Shown here piece by piece: positions 8,014-16,100 of a stretch of DNA of 19,197 nucleotides. The stretch spans positions 1 to 19,197 of the forward strand of contig DATJTJ010000091.1 in the NCBI GenBank assembly GCA_035503515.1, written 5' to 3'. The position numbers and the translations under genes were made by a program. This DNA is from DAIDKA01 sp035503515 (GTDB taxonomy: Bacteria; Pseudomonadota; Gammaproteobacteria; Steroidobacterales; Steroidobacteraceae). The notes beneath the pieces were generated by a model. It saw only the letters and a list, made by a program, of their open reading frames with translations. It was not told where the DNA came from and did not search any database. Each line of letters starts with the position of its first letter. The stretch's first letter is position 1.

Positions 8014-8925
8014 ATGAAATATACGCTGGGATTGGTCATCGCGGCCGCGGTACTCGCTGGATGTGCGACGGCTCCGCCGCGGGATAGCGCCCTGGAGGAC
8101 GCCCGGGCCCAGGTTCAGACCCTTTCCATGGAGCCCCTGGCACAACAGGCGGCCGCGGATGACCTCCGGAACGCCCGCCGCTACCTGCAGGAGGGGGATG
8201 CCGCCCTTCAGCAGCATGCGCCGCCCGCGGTCGTCGATCATGATGCCTATCTCGCCAGTCGCAGTGCCGAGGCGGGCGAGGCCCGGGTCCAGGAGGCGCA
8301 GGCGAAAGCCCAGATGAGCGCCGCCCAGACCGAGCGGCAGGACATCCTGCTGCACTCGCGCGCGCGGGAGGCGGAGATTGCGCGCTCGCAGGCCGACGCC
8401 GCCCGTGAGCGGGCCGAACTTGCGCAGCAGCAGGCTGCAGCCGCTCAGCAGCAGGCGGACAGCGCGAGACTGCAGGCCGACGCGGCTCGCGAACAGCTGG
8501 CACAGACCCAACAGCAGCTGCAGGATCTGCAGGCGAAGAAAACCAACCGGGGCATGGTACTGACCCTGGGGGATGTCCTGTTCGACACGGGAAAGGCCAG
8601 TCTCAAGCCGGGAGCGTCCTCGATCCTGGATCGCGTTGCGGGCTTCCTCAACGACAATCCCATGGTGAACGTCCGGATCGAGGGTTACACGGACAGCACC
8701 GGTTCGGCGGACTTCAATCAGGTCCTGTCGCAGAACCGGGCGCAGTCCGCGGCCGCCGCTCTCGAAACCCACGGTATCGCCGCGAATCGGATCACGGCGG
8801 TGGGCAGGGGACCGGACATGCCGGTCGCCACGAACAGCACCGCCGCGGGCCGCCAGCAGAACCGACGGGTGGAGATCGTGTTTTCGGACGCCTCCGGGCA
8901 GTTCGCCCAGGCGCAACCCCAGTAG
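8014..8925 (+). CDS. OmpA-family peptidoglycan-binding lipoprotein with DUF4398-like N-terminus
   Basis: A 303-aa outer-membrane lipoprotein. GGAGG sits at 8005-8009 just before the ATG. The signal peptide has lipobox LAGC with Cys17. Residues 20-110 resemble the DUF4398 helical region. Residues 110-175 are a long alanine/glutamine-rich coiled coil (many QQQ and AARE repeats). The C-terminal OmpA/MotB domain begins at RGMVLTLGDVLFDTGKA (179-195), has peptidoglycan-binding Asp227 in GYTDSTG and Arg242 in LSQNRAQ, and closes with GRQQNRRVEI (279-288). It probably ties the outer membrane to the cell wall, with the coiled coil bridging the gap. It is the second gene of an operon with the DUF4398 lipoprotein and shares its helical domain type, so the two may interact. 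A weak hairpin follows (8945-8961). Confidence 0.93.
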   Translation: MKYTLGLVIAAAVLAGCATAPPRDSALEDARAQVQTLSMEPLAQQAAADDLRNARRYLQEGDAALQQHAPPAVVDHDAYLASRSAEAGEARVQEAQAKAQMSAAQTERQDILLHSRAREAEIARSQADAARERAELAQQQAAAAQQQADSARLQADAAREQLAQTQQQLQDLQAKKTNRGMVLTLGDVLFDTGKASLKPGASSILDRVAGFLNDNPMVNVRIEGYTDSTGSADFNQVLSQNRAQSAAAALETHGIAANRITAVGRGPDMPVATNSTAAGRQQNRRVEIVFSDASGQFAQAQPQ

Positions 8926-8944
8926 TCCCGGAGCGGCTGTCGAC

Positions 8945-8961
8945 CCGCAGATGGCCTGCGG
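8945..8961 (+). terminator. Small hairpin after the OmpA-family gene, weak terminator candidate
   Basis: CCGCAG at 8945-8950 and CTGCGG at 8956-8961 are perfect complements around a five-base loop, 20 bp past the stop codon. There is no T-tract, and the six-base stem is short, so this may be chance in GC-rich DNA. Confidence 0.2.
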
Positions 8962-9025
8962 CCGTCCTCGCGCCGCAGCTTCACTGGCATACTAGGGGCC
9001 GTATTCCCGGAGCGGTCCACTGCCA

Positions 9026-10213
9026 GTGCCTACAGAGCTTGATGTCCTGTTCACTCCGCTGACGGTCGGCAGACGGGTACTGCGCAACCGGTTCGTCATG
9101 CCCGGCATGCAGCGGGGGTTCATGGAGGACGGCGCCCCGACCGCCAAGATGGTGGAGTACATGCGTCGCTGCGCGGCCGGCGGTGCCGGTCTCATCATCA
9201 GCGAATCCACTTCCCCGGACCATCCTTCGGCCTACTGGCAACCGGTCATGGGCCGGTTGGAACCGGGGACGCTCGCCGCCTGGAGGCCGGTGGTCGAGGC
9301 GGTCCGAGGTGAGGGAGCCGCATTTCTGATGCAGCTGTGGCATCCCGGCTCCATGCGCAAGGTCGCCGAGGGCCATCCGCTGGCGGGCTATCCGGCCTTG
9401 AGTCCGTCAGGCCTGATCCAGAACGGGCGGCCCCATGGGCGGGCCATGACCCGGGAAGACCTTCAGGAGCTCAAGTGTGCCTACGTGCAGGCAGCCGAGC
9501 ATGCGCGCCTCCTCGGAGCCGATGGCATCGAGGTGCACTCGGCCCACGGCTATCTTCTGGATCAGTTCCTGTGGGCCGAGACCAACCAGCGCCAGGACGA
9601 GTATGGCGGCCGCTCCCTTGCCGAGCGCGCCCGCTATGCCGCGGAGATCGTCGCGGCAATCCGTGCGGCCCTCGGCCCGGACTTCGTGATCTCCTTCCGG
9701 TTCTCGCAGTTCAAGGAAGTCGATTACGGCGCCGTCGTGGCGTCGGGTCCCGAAGACCTGCAGGCCATGCTGACCCTGATGCGCGGCAGTGGCGTGGATC
9801 TCTTCAATGTCTCCTCGAGACGCTTCCACAAGGCTGAATGGCCCGCGAGCGCACATCCTGACTACACCATCGCCGAGTGGGTCAAATCGATGACCGACGC
9901 CACGGTCATGACCTGCGGCAGCGTCGGGCTGAACGTGGAGATGTTCGCCAATCTGTTCGATGACGAGGAACCCTCGGAACTGACCCTGGAACGGGACCTG
10001 CGGTACCTGGCCGAACGCGTCCGACGCGGAACGCTGGACCTTATCGGCGTCGGCCGCATGCACATCGCCAACAATGACTTCGTGCGCAAGGTGGGCGAGG
10101 GCCGCTATGGCGAACTGGTGCTGTTCAACAAGATGGTTCACCTGGTCGAGGCGATGGCGGCCTTCGAACCCGGCTTCGTCGAGGAATCGCGCAAAAGCGC
10201 CGCCGCCGACTAG
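9026..10213 (+). CDS. Old Yellow Enzyme family NADH:flavin oxidoreductase
   Basis: A 395-residue single-domain FMN enzyme of the OYE family, which uses NAD(P)H to reduce activated C=C bonds such as enones. It starts at GTG 9026, because the TIM-barrel begins almost at once (DVLFTPLTVGRRVLRNRFVMPGM) and no in-frame ATG precedes it; GGAG at 9009-9012 is rather distant. Family motifs include QLWHPGSM, the substrate-binding His pair in HSAHGYLLDQF (His171 and His174), NQRQDEYGGRS, and phosphate-binding GVGRMHIANNDFV near the C-terminus. The His/His pair rather than His/Asn is the common bacterial variant. No iron-sulfur or second flavin domain is attached, so it is not a dienoyl-CoA-reductase-type fusion. 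It stands alone, with the next plus-strand gene 0.9 kb away, and its stop overlaps the convergent secreted-protein gene by 4 bp. A role in catabolism of an unsaturated ring compound is inference. Confidence 0.92.
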   Translation: MPTELDVLFTPLTVGRRVLRNRFVMPGMQRGFMEDGAPTAKMVEYMRRCAAGGAGLIISESTSPDHPSAYWQPVMGRLEPGTLAAWRPVVEAVRGEGAAFLMQLWHPGSMRKVAEGHPLAGYPALSPSGLIQNGRPHGRAMTREDLQELKCAYVQAAEHARLLGADGIEVHSAHGYLLDQFLWAETNQRQDEYGGRSLAERARYAAEIVAAIRAALGPDFVISFRFSQFKEVDYGAVVASGPEDLQAMLTLMRGSGVDLFNVSSRRFHKAEWPASAHPDYTIAEWVKSMTDATVMTCGSVGLNVEMFANLFDDEEPSELTLERDLRYLAERVRRGTLDLIGVGRMHIANNDFVRKVGEGRYGELVLFNKMVHLVEAMAAFEPGFVEESRKSAAAD

Positions 10214-10917
10214 TGGTGAGGGGTCGCCGGACTGCCATCGGACCAGGTTGCCAACGGCACCATGAAGATGGTCTGGGGCTCAGGTACCTCGGTATGGTCG
10301 GTATCGACGATGACGGGCGTTCCAGGCAGGTCCGCGCCCCAGCTCGCGCCCTGCGTCTTCGGCAGATGGAACATGAGGTGCGAGTGCCACGGGCCGGCCT
10401 CATCCGAAAGATAGCCCCGTTTCGACATCATGTACGACATGGCCCCGATCTCCGGAGTCACCAGTTCCTTGCGGGCCACGGCCGCCTTGATCCGTTCGAG
10501 CAGCTGCGCCTTGCTCACGCCCATCAGGACGAGCCGGGTGCGGAACAGGGTGTAGGGCAATACGGAACGGGAGGCTGCGGCGTTGTAGCAGACAGGTCCC
10601 CTTTGTTTCGGATTCCAGAATTCCGGATTGTCGAAAGGATCCATCCAGGCTCTTTCGACCAGGCAGGTGAAGCCGTCGTCGCCCTGAACGGCCGTCTCAT
10701 AGCCCCGTCGGTTCAGTACCAGCACCGTCGCATCGGCGGATACGGACGCCGGCGCCGCGCTGCGCGCGAGTGCAATCTCGGCGTCGCGGTCGGCCATCAG
10801 GTACTGATCGAGCGGCGCCATCTGTGCATAGGCCCCCGGCGCGGGGACGCCGGCCGCCAGCGAGGCAGTGTAAGCCGCGAGCAAGAGAAGTCGACAGATC
10901 GGTCTGGCCATAGACAT
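10210..10917 (-). CDS. Secreted protein of a conserved uncharacterised family
   Basis: I chose the ATG at 10917 (235 aa) because GGGAG lies eight bases upstream on the minus strand and the protein then starts with a Sec signal peptide (MSMARPICRLLLLAAYTASL, cleavage near AYA at about 31). The frame is open upstream to 11115, but that stretch looks non-coding. The mature protein has no recognised domain. Visible features are GYETAVQGDDGFTCLVERAW (72-91), FWNPKQRGPVCYN (100-112) with Cys85 and Cys110 as a possible disulfide pair, and a histidine cluster in GPWHSHLMFHLP (His178, His180, His184) that could bind metal. By memory, close relatives occur in several soil bacteria, always unannotated. 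It is convergent with the OYE gene, overlapping at the stop codons (CTAG), and divergent from the DUF6152 operon across 191 bp. Function unknown. Confidence 0.8.
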   Translation of the reverse strand: MSMARPICRLLLLAAYTASLAAGVPAPGAYAQMAPLDQYLMADRDAEIALARSAAPASVSADATVLVLNRRGYETAVQGDDGFTCLVERAWMDPFDNPEFWNPKQRGPVCYNAAASRSVLPYTLFRTRLVLMGVSKAQLLERIKAAVARKELVTPEIGAMSYMMSKRGYLSDEAGPWHSHLMFHLPKTQGASWGADLPGTPVIVDTDHTEVPEPQTIFMVPLATWSDGSPATPHH

Positions 10918-11108
10918 AAAAAGCTCTCCCTTCGTATGGATATGACGAACGAGCGGATGCCGAATCGACGCGACGCGGTTCTGACGCGCTGCGGCACGAT
11001 GAATCGGCGCTATCATGAACGCGTGCGCTAGCGCTTCAGCCTGGCCCTGGCACGGCCATCGCAGCCGCCTGTAGCATACGGGTCCGGGAGTGGAGGGGGT
11101 CAGGGGGC

Positions 11109-11504
11109 ATGTCAATCCGATTCGGCGCGGCCTTGCTGGTGGCGGTCGCTCTGGCAGCAGTGGGACAGCGCGCGCTTGCGCACCATTCCGTTGCCGGAGA
11201 ATTCGACGTTCGCAAGATCGTCAGACTCAATGGCGTCGTCTCCGATGTGGAGTGGGCGAATCCGCACATCTACATTCATCTGGACGTGAGGGAGCCGAAC
11301 GGCGCCGCCACCACCTGGCGCCTGGAGAGCGTGCCCGTTGCCATGATGCGCAAGGCCGGACTCAGCAAGGTGCTGCTGCTGGGCAACGGCCAGACGGCCA
11401 TGGTGGACGCCTATCTGGCGCGAGATGGAACACCGCACCTGGGGTACCTGGTCGAAATCACCTATGCCGATGGGCACCACTACCAGTTCGCGTCGGACAA
11501 GTAG
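11109..11504 (+). CDS. DUF6152 family secreted protein
   Basis: A 131-aa protein with an AGGGGG ribosome-binding stretch directly before the ATG. The signal peptide runs to ALA at residue 24, so the predicted mature protein begins with His25-His26-Ser (HHSVAGEFD), as is usual in DUF6152. The rest is mainly beta strand: VRLNGVVSDVEWANPHIYIHLDV (39-60) carries the conserved N-P-H motif, followed by TTWRLESVP and a C-terminal strand ending DGHHYQF. Function is unknown. An exposed N-terminal histidine with further histidines (53, 57, 110, 123, 124) makes metal binding conceivable. The downstream gene starts 27 bp after the stop, so the two form an operon. I am confident of the family and not of any function. 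Confidence 0.85.
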   Translation: MSIRFGAALLVAVALAAVGQRALAHHSVAGEFDVRKIVRLNGVVSDVEWANPHIYIHLDVREPNGAATTWRLESVPVAMMRKAGLSKVLLLGNGQTAMVDAYLARDGTPHLGYLVEITYADGHHYQFASDK

Positions 11505-11531
11505 CGCGCCGCTGCCTGTGAGGACCGTCCA

Positions 11532-12347
11532 ATGAATACCCGTTCCTTTCTGGTGAATTTCGGCGCGGTGCTGGCGGTCGGCGCGGTATCCATCCTGTTC
11601 GCGCAGAAGCTGCCCCAGACCCCCGATGGCCACCCGGACCTCAATGGCACCTGGGACAACGGCTCGGGCATCGACTTCATCAAGCCCCAGCATCTGGCCG
11701 ATGGCTCGGTGTGCGTCTCAGGCTGCGATGCACCACCCGTGGCCGTGCAGACCAGCGCCAGCGCGCCGCGTCCGGCGGCGGCCCGGCCGCCGCGCAATTT
11801 CCCGAAATACCGCCCCGAGTACCTGGCGAAGGTGGCGCAGCTGGAAAAGAACCAGCTGCAGGCCGATCCGGTGCTGCATTGCCGGTCGCCCGGGCTGCCC
11901 AGGATCGGCCCCCCGGACAAGATCGTGCAGCAAGCCAAGCAGATCGTGTTTCTCTACGACGATGTTTCCGGGGATTTCTTCCGCATCATTCCCATGGATG
12001 GCCGGCCGCATCGCCAGGATGTGGATCCCAGCACCCTGGGGGATTCGATCGGTCACTGGGAGGGCGACACGCTGGTGGTGGAGGCGAACCAGTTCAACGA
12101 CGAGAGCTGGCTTACGGACAATGGCGCCTTCCATTCCGATCAGCTCACGGTCACCGAACGCCTGCGCCGGGTGGGCGACATCCTGGAGTACGAGGCCGTT
12201 GCGACGGATCCCAAGGTACTGACGGAACCCTGGAAGGTCACCCGCAAGGCCAAGCTGACCGACGTCGATCTGGTCGAAGCAACTCCCTGCATCGACAAGG
12301 ATCTCAACCACGTCATCGACGGGACCCACCACGACAATCCGCGCTGA
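11532..12347 (+). CDS. Secreted protein of unknown function, operon partner of DUF6152
   Basis: A 271-aa protein with AGGA seven bases before the ATG and a signal peptide ending near residue 24 (ILFAQ). The mature protein starts with PDGHPDLNGTWDNG, then an Ala/Pro-rich linker (about 70-90), FPKYRPEYLAKVAQL, ADPVLHCRSPGLPRIGPP (112-128), IIPMDGRPHRQD (152-163), and GDSIGHWEGDTLVVEANQF (170-188). It ends in CIDKDLNHVIDGTHHDNPR. The last blocks are, by memory, highly conserved in a large uncharacterised family of soil Proteobacteria and Acidobacteria that often lies beside DUF6152 genes; an enzymatic or binding role has not been assigned as far as I know. Conserved-looking Cys61, Cys65, Cys117 and Cys253 could form disulfides. 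It is the second gene of the operon and converges on MarR1 with a 10-bp gap. The truncated protein at 1-120 may belong to a related family. Confidence 0.82.
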   Translation: MNTRSFLVNFGAVLAVGAVSILFAQKLPQTPDGHPDLNGTWDNGSGIDFIKPQHLADGSVCVSGCDAPPVAVQTSASAPRPAAARPPRNFPKYRPEYLAKVAQLEKNQLQADPVLHCRSPGLPRIGPPDKIVQQAKQIVFLYDDVSGDFFRIIPMDGRPHRQDVDPSTLGDSIGHWEGDTLVVEANQFNDESWLTDNGAFHSDQLTVTERLRRVGDILEYEAVATDPKVLTEPWKVTRKAKLTDVDLVEATPCIDKDLNHVIDGTHHDNPR

Positions 12348-12357
12348 CGGGCGCTGC

Positions 12358-12849
12358 TCAGTCCACGGGCAACTCCGCATCCGCAACGCCTTTGTCGGTG
12401 CCGTTGCCTGCCAGCTGCTGCTCGATGGCCAGCTGGGCCAGCGCATTGTGGGTCATGATCGCGATGCAGCGGTCCAGGATCTTGAGTTCCTGCGCGTCGA
12501 TGCCGGCCACGATGGCGGCATTGCGTTGACGCGCCAGGCGCCGCAGAGGACTGTAGACGGTCCGGCCCAGCCGTGTTGCGCTGATCCGCACGCCCGGACC
12601 GCCGGTCCGGTTGGCGCGATGCAGCAGTCCGGCGGCGACGAGCTTCTTCACGGTGCGGCTGACCTGGGCGACGCCCCGATGCAGTACCGCCGAGAGTTCA
12701 TTGATGGACAACTGCGGTGTCTCGCAGACCAGCCCGAACACACGCCATTCGAAATCGGACAGGCCACTGGCGCGGGGAAATGCGCGTGATGCGCTGCGAT
12801 AGATGAAGTCCACGAGCCGCAGCAGGCGCAGCGTGGTCAGTTCGCGCAT
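12358..12849 (-). CDS. MarR-family transcriptional regulator, copy 1
   Basis: A winged-helix DNA-binding protein of about 163 aa from the ATG at 12849. The dimerisation helix LLRLVDFIYRSASRAF is followed by the helix-turn-helix (LSINELSAVLHRGVAQVSRTVKKLVAAGLL) and the wing RANRTGGPGVRISATRLGR. Helices ending in AIMTHNALAQLAIEQQ complete the MarR fold. The frame is open upstream to a TTG at 12966, and a TTG at 12939 has GGAG five bases before it. I prefer 12849 because similarity to copy 2 begins only about 14 bp upstream of this ATG (AGG-TGGTTCGCT shared), both copies then have nearly equal length, and the upstream codons have lower GC at third positions. It diverges from TonB receptor 1 and most likely controls it, possibly also itself, in response to a small ligand. 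It is 88% identical to copy 2. Confidence 0.88.
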   Translation of the reverse strand: MRELTTLRLLRLVDFIYRSASRAFPRASGLSDFEWRVFGLVCETPQLSINELSAVLHRGVAQVSRTVKKLVAAGLLHRANRTGGPGVRISATRLGRTVYSPLRRLARQRNAAIVAGIDAQELKILDRCIAIMTHNALAQLAIEQQLAGNGTDKGVADAELPVD

Positions 12850-13001
12850 CAGCGAACCATCCTCATCATCGCGGCGCGTCAGTCCCTGTACGGGCTCCAC
12901 CTTGTGCGGTGGCTGCTCCAGATCCGGCAATTTGCTCAATGAAACTCCGGCAAATCCTTGAGGCAAGGCAATTGATCGGATCGCCTATTCTCAAACAAAT
13001 G

Positions 13002-13026
13002 GTAACAGAGCGAACTCAGGTGTTAC
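13002..13026. promoter_or_regulatory. Spaced inverted repeat, candidate MarR operator (module 1)
   Basis: GTAACA and TGTTAC are exact inverted complements 13 bp apart. The left half lies in AATGGTAACAGA (12998-13009), which recurs with one change as AATGATAACAGA at 17006-17017 in front of the second regulator. Recurrence at both duplicated modules supports a regulatory role. Binding by MarR is inferred. Confidence 0.4.
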
Positions 13027-13032
13027 TAACTA

Positions 13033-13072
13033 ATTTGACTTTGACAAAAAGTGACGCCAAGCTGCGGCGGTG
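13033..13072 (+). promoter_or_regulatory. Conserved 40-bp block upstream of TonB receptor 1
   Basis: The block starts ATTTGACTT and ends GCCAAGCTGCGGCGGTG. It matches 17065-17104 at 35 of 40 positions without gaps, while the DNA on either side has largely diverged. It ends 97 bp before the receptor ATG. It contains TTGACT/TTGACA-like sequences that could be a -35, but no matching -10 is evident, so it could equally be an activator site or the start of a structured leader. Confidence 0.45.
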
Positions 13073-13169
13073 GGACGCGAGCTGGGGGAGCGGGGGAGAG
13101 GGCGCAAAAGACGCCGGTCCTCGCGGGGGACGAATAGGCACGAAGTGCCGCTAACTTGGGGGGCTCTGC

Positions 13170-16100
13170 ATGAACCATGGAATGTGGGCGAACCTGATTC
13201 TGGTTACGCCGCGTGCGCTGGCGCGTGGGCTGTGCTCGTTCATCGTCATCGTTGGAATCTCGGGCGGCTGCGCCGTCGCCGTTGCTCAGGACGCCGGAAC
13301 TCAGGCCGGGTCATCCTCGTCTGATAACGGCGGCAAGAATGAGCCGCTCTCCGAAGTGGTCGTGACCGGTTCGCGCGTCGCGCGTTCGACCTTCACGACC
13401 CCGAACCCGGTGACGGTTCTGGATTCCACGGATATCCAGAATCTGGGTCTCACCAACGTGGGCGAAGTGCTCGGTGAACTGCCCCAGAACTCCAACTTCT
13501 TCGCCGCCAACAACGTAGGTCTCGGCAACTTCAACGTCGGGGCCCAGCTGGCGAACCTGAGAGGCCTGAATCCGTTCTTCGGGACCCGGACGCTGACCCT
13601 GGTGGACACCGAACGGGTCGTACCGACGGCCACCGGCGGTGGCGTGGACATCACGCTGATTCCCTCGATGCTGGTGCAGAGGACGGAGGTCGTCACCGGC
13701 GGTGCCTCGGCTGTCTACGGCTCCGATGCCGTGGCCGGTGTCGTCAACATCATCCTCGACAAGAAGTTCGATGGCTTCAAGTTCCAGGCCGATTACGGCC
13801 AGACGTCGCACCACGACGGTGGCGATCCCCATTTTTCCCTGGGATACGGCAAGGACCTCTTCGACGGTCGCGTGCACGTGCTCTTCGGCGCCGAGTACGA
13901 GAACTCCGAGGACATCGGCATCTGTTCGCAGGTGCGCGACTGGTGCAAGTCGCAGGAGGGCATGTACACCAATACGGGCTACCTGACCAATGGCCAGCCC
14001 CATTACATCATCGGGCCCAATGCGACACTCGCGAACCAGAGCCTCACGGGGGTGCTGACGCCCTGCAGCGTGCCTGCACCGGTGTGCATTCCCATCGGGC
14101 CGCAATACAATTTCAATACGGCAGGCACTGCGGCCACGCCGTTCTCTCCCGGCGCCTACGCTGACGGGGCCGGGGTCTTCGGCTTCAGCGAGGGTGCCGG
14201 CGTCACCGGCGTCGGTGCCTACGACGGCACGACACTGAAGCCGTCAGTGAAGCGCTGGACGACGCTGGGCGACGTTGATTTCAAGATCAATGACAGTCTT
14301 TCGACATTCTTCCAGGTTTCCTATGCGCGCAGCTTCGCGGTGAATCCGGTGGCCAATGGTGCCATCGGACCCCTTGCACTGGAGGTGGCGCCGGGAACAT
14401 TCGTGGGCCTCAGCAGCCAGATTGAGCCCGGCAATGCATACCTGCCCGCCCAGTTCCAGCCCGGCGGCGCCAACGCACTGCCGGCCAATGGCGCGCTGCT
14501 GGGCTTTAACATGAATGCCATCGATCCGGCCCGCAACCAGACCAACAACGACACAGTGCGCATCACGGGAGGCCTGAAGGGCCAGATCGGCAGCAGCAGC
14601 TGGACCTATGACGCGTACTTCGAGTACGGGGTGAACAACAACAACCAGGCGCTGCACAACAACGTCGTCGGCACCTTCCTGCAGTTCGCCCTGGACGCGG
14701 TGCCCACGAATCCGGCGCTGCCCGTGAGCGCCAGCAATCCGGTCGTGTGTCGCGCCACCGACAAGACCTACTACCCGACCGCCTACAACGCCGCCGCCGC
14801 CGGGTGCGTGCCGATCGACCTGTTCGGCGCCAACAATGCAAGTCCTGCGGCGTTGGCGTACGCATTCCGCACGCTGGTGGAATATTCGACGCTGAAGCAG
14901 GAGGTGATCTCCGGCAATATCGGCGGTGATCTGTTCAGCGGCATCGGCGCCGGCCCGTTCAAGGCGTCTTTCGGCGCCGAAGCGCGTCGTGACACCGCCG
15001 ATGTCACGCACGACCTCGCCGACCAGCCGTTCTATGACGAGTACTTCCTGAGCTACGGTCTGGACTATGCGGGCAAGATCGGCGTGGTGGAGGGCTACGG
15101 CGAGGTCAACGCGCCGTTGCTGAAGGATCTTCCGCTCGCGAAGAACCTTGAAGTCGACATGGCAATCCGCGAGACCGACAACAAGAATACGGATGAAACC
15201 TCTACCTCGGCGACCGATGGCGACACGGTCACCCACAACATCGCCAGCTGGAAGTTCAGCACGATCTGGGATCTGACCGATTGGTTCAGGATCCGCGGCA
15301 CCCGTTCACGCGACGTGCGCGCGGCCGGATTCCGCGAATTGTATGAATCCTACGCGGTGACGGCCGGCGGGCCCTTCGGGACGGTCAATAATCCCGCCTA
15401 CAACCCGGCGCTGCCGGCGACGAATCCGAACAGCAAAGTAGCGACCGAGGTCATCACGGCCCTGACCGGCGGCAACATCAACCTGGAGCCGGAAAAGGCC
15501 GATACCACTACCCTCGGATTCGTGATTGCACCGAAGGATGGGCCGCTGCAGCGGTTCCAGTTCTCGGCTGACTGGTATCGGATCATCCTGCACGATCCGA
15601 TCACCGGACCGCCGTTCGGCCTGGGCGTACAGAACATCGTGAATCTGTGCTATCAGGGCCAGGCCGCATTCTGCAACCGTGTCACCTTCGGAACGCCGGG
15701 CGATTTCAGCACCATTGAGACGGTGAACAATACCGCCGCCAATCTCGGCAGCTTCGAGACGCGGGGCGTGGATTTCGAGAGCAGCTACCGTCTGCCACTG
15801 CAGGAAGTCAGCAGCAGCCTCAATGGCAGCCTGAATTTCCGGCTGCTCACTTCGTTGCTGTACAACATGACCATCGATGATGGTCTGGGGTCCGGCCCGG
15901 TGGACTATGCCGGCCAGAGCGGTCCGACGGCGGCCTTCGGCGGCTTCAATACCTCGCCGCGCTGGCAGTCGAATTTCTTCGTGACCTACAGCACCGGCCC
16001 GTTGACGCTGACCGCCCAGGCCCGCTACATCGGCCGCGGGACCTTCGAGACGCTCAGCGCCTTCGGCGGCGTGGCCGTGGCCCCGGGAGATCCCGGGTAC

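Larger units (their letters stand above)
12850..13169. promoter_or_regulatory. Divergent control region of MarR1 and TonB receptor 1
   Basis: This 320-bp stretch holds no convincing separate gene; its left part may instead encode an N-terminal extension of MarR1. It contains a spaced inverted repeat (GTAACA at 13002-13007, TGTTAC at 13021-13026), the 40-bp block shared with the second module (13033-13072), a small hairpin GGCAC-GAA-GTGCC at 13137-13149, and a GGGGGG ribosome-binding stretch before the receptor ATG. I could not identify convincing -35/-10 pairs on either strand. Confidence 0.6.

Noticed and set aside
7591..8916. 441-codon minus-strand open frame opposite the two lipoprotein genes
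   Set aside because: Both plus-strand genes have lipoboxes, good starts and known domains. The antisense product is low-complexity Arg/Leu/Gly sequence.
8926..9015. Direct repeat TCCCGGAGCGG at 8926-8936 and 9005-9015
   Set aside because: Two 11-base copies alone, in GC-rich DNA, with no further structure between them; it may be chance and no role can be supported.
14244..15236. 330-codon minus-strand open frame within TonB receptor 1
   Set aside because: It lies wholly inside the receptor barrel, has no ribosome-binding site or domain, and the receptor frame is conserved with its paralogue.
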